Shown piece after piece: positions 62,355 through 64,000 of a stretch of 64,000 bases of DNA; the first letter of the stretch is position 1, and each line of letters begins with the position of its first letter. Position numbers and translations under genes: made by a program. The notes beneath the pieces were generated by a model. That model made no database searches, was not told the origin of the DNA, and saw only the letters and a program-made list of their open reading frames with translations. Source of the stretch: an uncultured Oligoflexia bacterium (GTDB lineage Bacteria; Bdellovibrionota; Bacteriovoracia; Bacteriovoracales; Bacteriovoracaceae); contig CATLVU010000001.1 of the NCBI GenBank assembly GCA_950061135.1, positions 1 through 64,000 of the forward strand, read 5' to 3'.

Positions 62355-63685
62355 TGAGACAAGAAGTTTTAGATAAAATGAATGATTTAATTTCTTACGC
62401 TAAGGATGCTGGTGCCGATGAATGTGATGTTATCTCTTCAAAAGGTGAGAGCTTATCTTTAAGTGCACAGAACGGAGCAATTGATAAGTTCAATGTCGCG
62501 GGAAGTTCATCGATTGGAATTCGAGTGATAAAAGATAATAAAGTTGGTCTTTCGTATACGGAGTCAATGGACGTTGATGCATTAAAGTTTGCGGCCAAAA
62601 AAGCGGTAGAAAATAGTGTTTGTGTTGGAGAGTCACCGTTTGAATCAATCAAGCTAGAAAATAAGCAAAACCTTAAAGAAAAAAAAATTAATAATCCAAC
62701 TTCACTTGAGGAGAAAAAAGAATTTACACTGGCATTGGAAGCAGACGTAAAAAAACGAGACTCAAGGATTCAAACAGTTCCATATAATGGACTAAGTGAG
62801 CGTACGGTAGAGAAGTATTATTTAAATTCAAAGAACACTCATACGTTTCAAAATGACCATTATTATTCATGTTATACATCGGCACTGATAAATGATGGAA
62901 AAAAATCGAGTATGAATTATCACTCAAGCATAGCAAAAACATTTAATGACTTAGATAAAAATAATTGCGTTGATCAAAGTTATCAACACGCACTCAACTG
63001 GCTTGATGCTACTTCAGTAGAAACAGGGAGATATAATGTAATCTTTACTCCTGATAGCTTTGAGGAATTATTTGGATGTTTTGGGGGAGTCTTTTCAGGT
63101 AAGGCAGCGATGGAGAAAAATAATCCTTTTGAAGAAAAGGTTGGAAAAATTGTAGGACATAAAGAATTAATAATAACTGATTCCCCTCGATTTAAAGAGG
63201 CCTTTTCTGAATATTATTTTGATGACGAAGGCTTTGACCAAGAAGACCTTTGCTTACTTGATAAAGGTGAGTTGAAAACATTTTATCATAATACAAAAAC
63301 TGCTAGTTTTTTTAATTTGAATACTACTGCAAGAGCAGCAAGAGGTTCAAAAAGTGCATTAGGTGTTAGTGGAACGAATATTGTTATTCACTCTGGGAGT
63401 ACTGAGGAATCAAATTTATTAAAAGATAAGTATATAGAAATACATTCAATGCAAGGCTTGCATTCTGGTGCAAAATTTATGTCAGGTGATTTCTCTTTTG
63501 CTGCCTCGGGTTATTTGAAGGAAAACGGACAAGTTTTGCGGCCAATTAAGGGAATTACGGTTGCCGGAAATTTCTATAATATGCTAAAGAACATAGCTCA
63601 AATAGGTAATATTCAACATGGTTCTACTCATAGAAGCTTTTTTACTCCGTTAATAAAGTTCTCAGATATGAGTGTTGCCGGTTAA
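62354..63685 (+). CDS. TldE/PmbA-like partner subunit (no HExxxH)
   Basis: TldD/PmbA family sequence adjacent to tldD; zinc motif absent. Confidence 0.9.
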   Translation: MRQEVLDKMNDLISYAKDAGADECDVISSKGESLSLSAQNGAIDKFNVAGSSSIGIRVIKDNKVGLSYTESMDVDALKFAAKKAVENSVCVGESPFESIKLENKQNLKEKKINNPTSLEEKKEFTLALEADVKKRDSRIQTVPYNGLSERTVEKYYLNSKNTHTFQNDHYYSCYTSALINDGKKSSMNYHSSIAKTFNDLDKNNCVDQSYQHALNWLDATSVETGRYNVIFTPDSFEELFGCFGGVFSGKAAMEKNNPFEEKVGKIVGHKELIITDSPRFKEAFSEYYFDDEGFDQEDLCLLDKGELKTFYHNTKTASFFNLNTTARAARGSKSALGVSGTNIVIHSGSTEESNLLKDKYIEIHSMQGLHSGAKFMSGDFSFAASGYLKENGQVLRPIKGITVAGNFYNMLKNIAQIGNIQHGSTHRSFFTPLIKFSDMSVAG

Positions 63686-63693
63686 GGAGTAGT

Positions 63694-64000
63694 ATGAAGT
63701 CTTGGAAGTGGAGAATATTGTTTCCTTTTATTTTGGTGGGGCTTTTAGTGCTGGCAAAATATATTTTATGGAATTTTCCAGTTTCGAACGGAAAACGAGT
63801 TGGAAACTTAACTAAAATTTCTAAGAAAGGTAAATTTTGGTTTACGAAAACTTGGGAAGGTACGATCGATGAAGGAAGTGGTGATCAGCTGACTTCGCAA
63901 TTTTCAGTAAAAGATGAGGGACTTGCAGAGGAACTTTATAAATACGAAGGCAAAGAAGTTGTAATCTATTATGAACAACATTTTTTAGGATGGCCCCGTG
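63694..64000 (+). CDS. Hypothetical membrane-anchored protein, truncated at window end
   Basis: ATG after GGAGTAGT; MKSWKWRILFPFILVGLLVLAKYILW... open to window edge. Confidence 0.65.
   Translation, partial: MKSWKWRILFPFILVGLLVLAKYILWNFPVSNGKRVGNLTKISKKGKFWFTKTWEGTIDEGSGDQLTSQFSVKDEGLAEELYKYEGKEVVIYYEQHFLGWPR

Overview
AT-rich bacterial chromosomal window, densely coding. The gene set (lysine-rich histone-like protein, exported hydrolases, many short lipoproteins and secreted proteins, HD-GYP, CheA/CheY-like genes) suggests a Bdellovibrionota/Bacteriovoracaceae-type delta-proteobacterium; this is inference only. About 50 genes are supportable. They include groESL, glycolysis genes with secG (gap-pgk-tpiA-secG), ssb, nrdBA, acs, leuS, tldD/pmbA, a dipeptide/oligopeptide ABC transporter without local ATPases, a VKOR-DsbA fusion, and an ArsM-like methyltransferase plus radical-SAM locus. 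The most interesting signal is non-coding. Three near-perfect sigma-54 (-24/-12, GG-N10-GC) promoters lie around an NtrC-type enhancer-binding protein (EBP) gene at 23336-24670. Two of them are preceded by divergent copies of one ~151-bp element, with inverted terminal sequences (AACTGaCCTACAAgaaTGGTGTT) and a conserved central GGCTGC at the same offset. The promoter at 11826 is followed by three short hairpins, each presenting an AAGGA/GGA motif in its loop. One of these doubles as a U-tract terminator. This architecture resembles a CsrA/RsmA-binding leader or sponge RNA. A further candidate structured ncRNA (H-type pseudoknot plus terminator) lies at ~32190-32312. All calls come from reading the sequence and the supplied ORFs; no searches were run.
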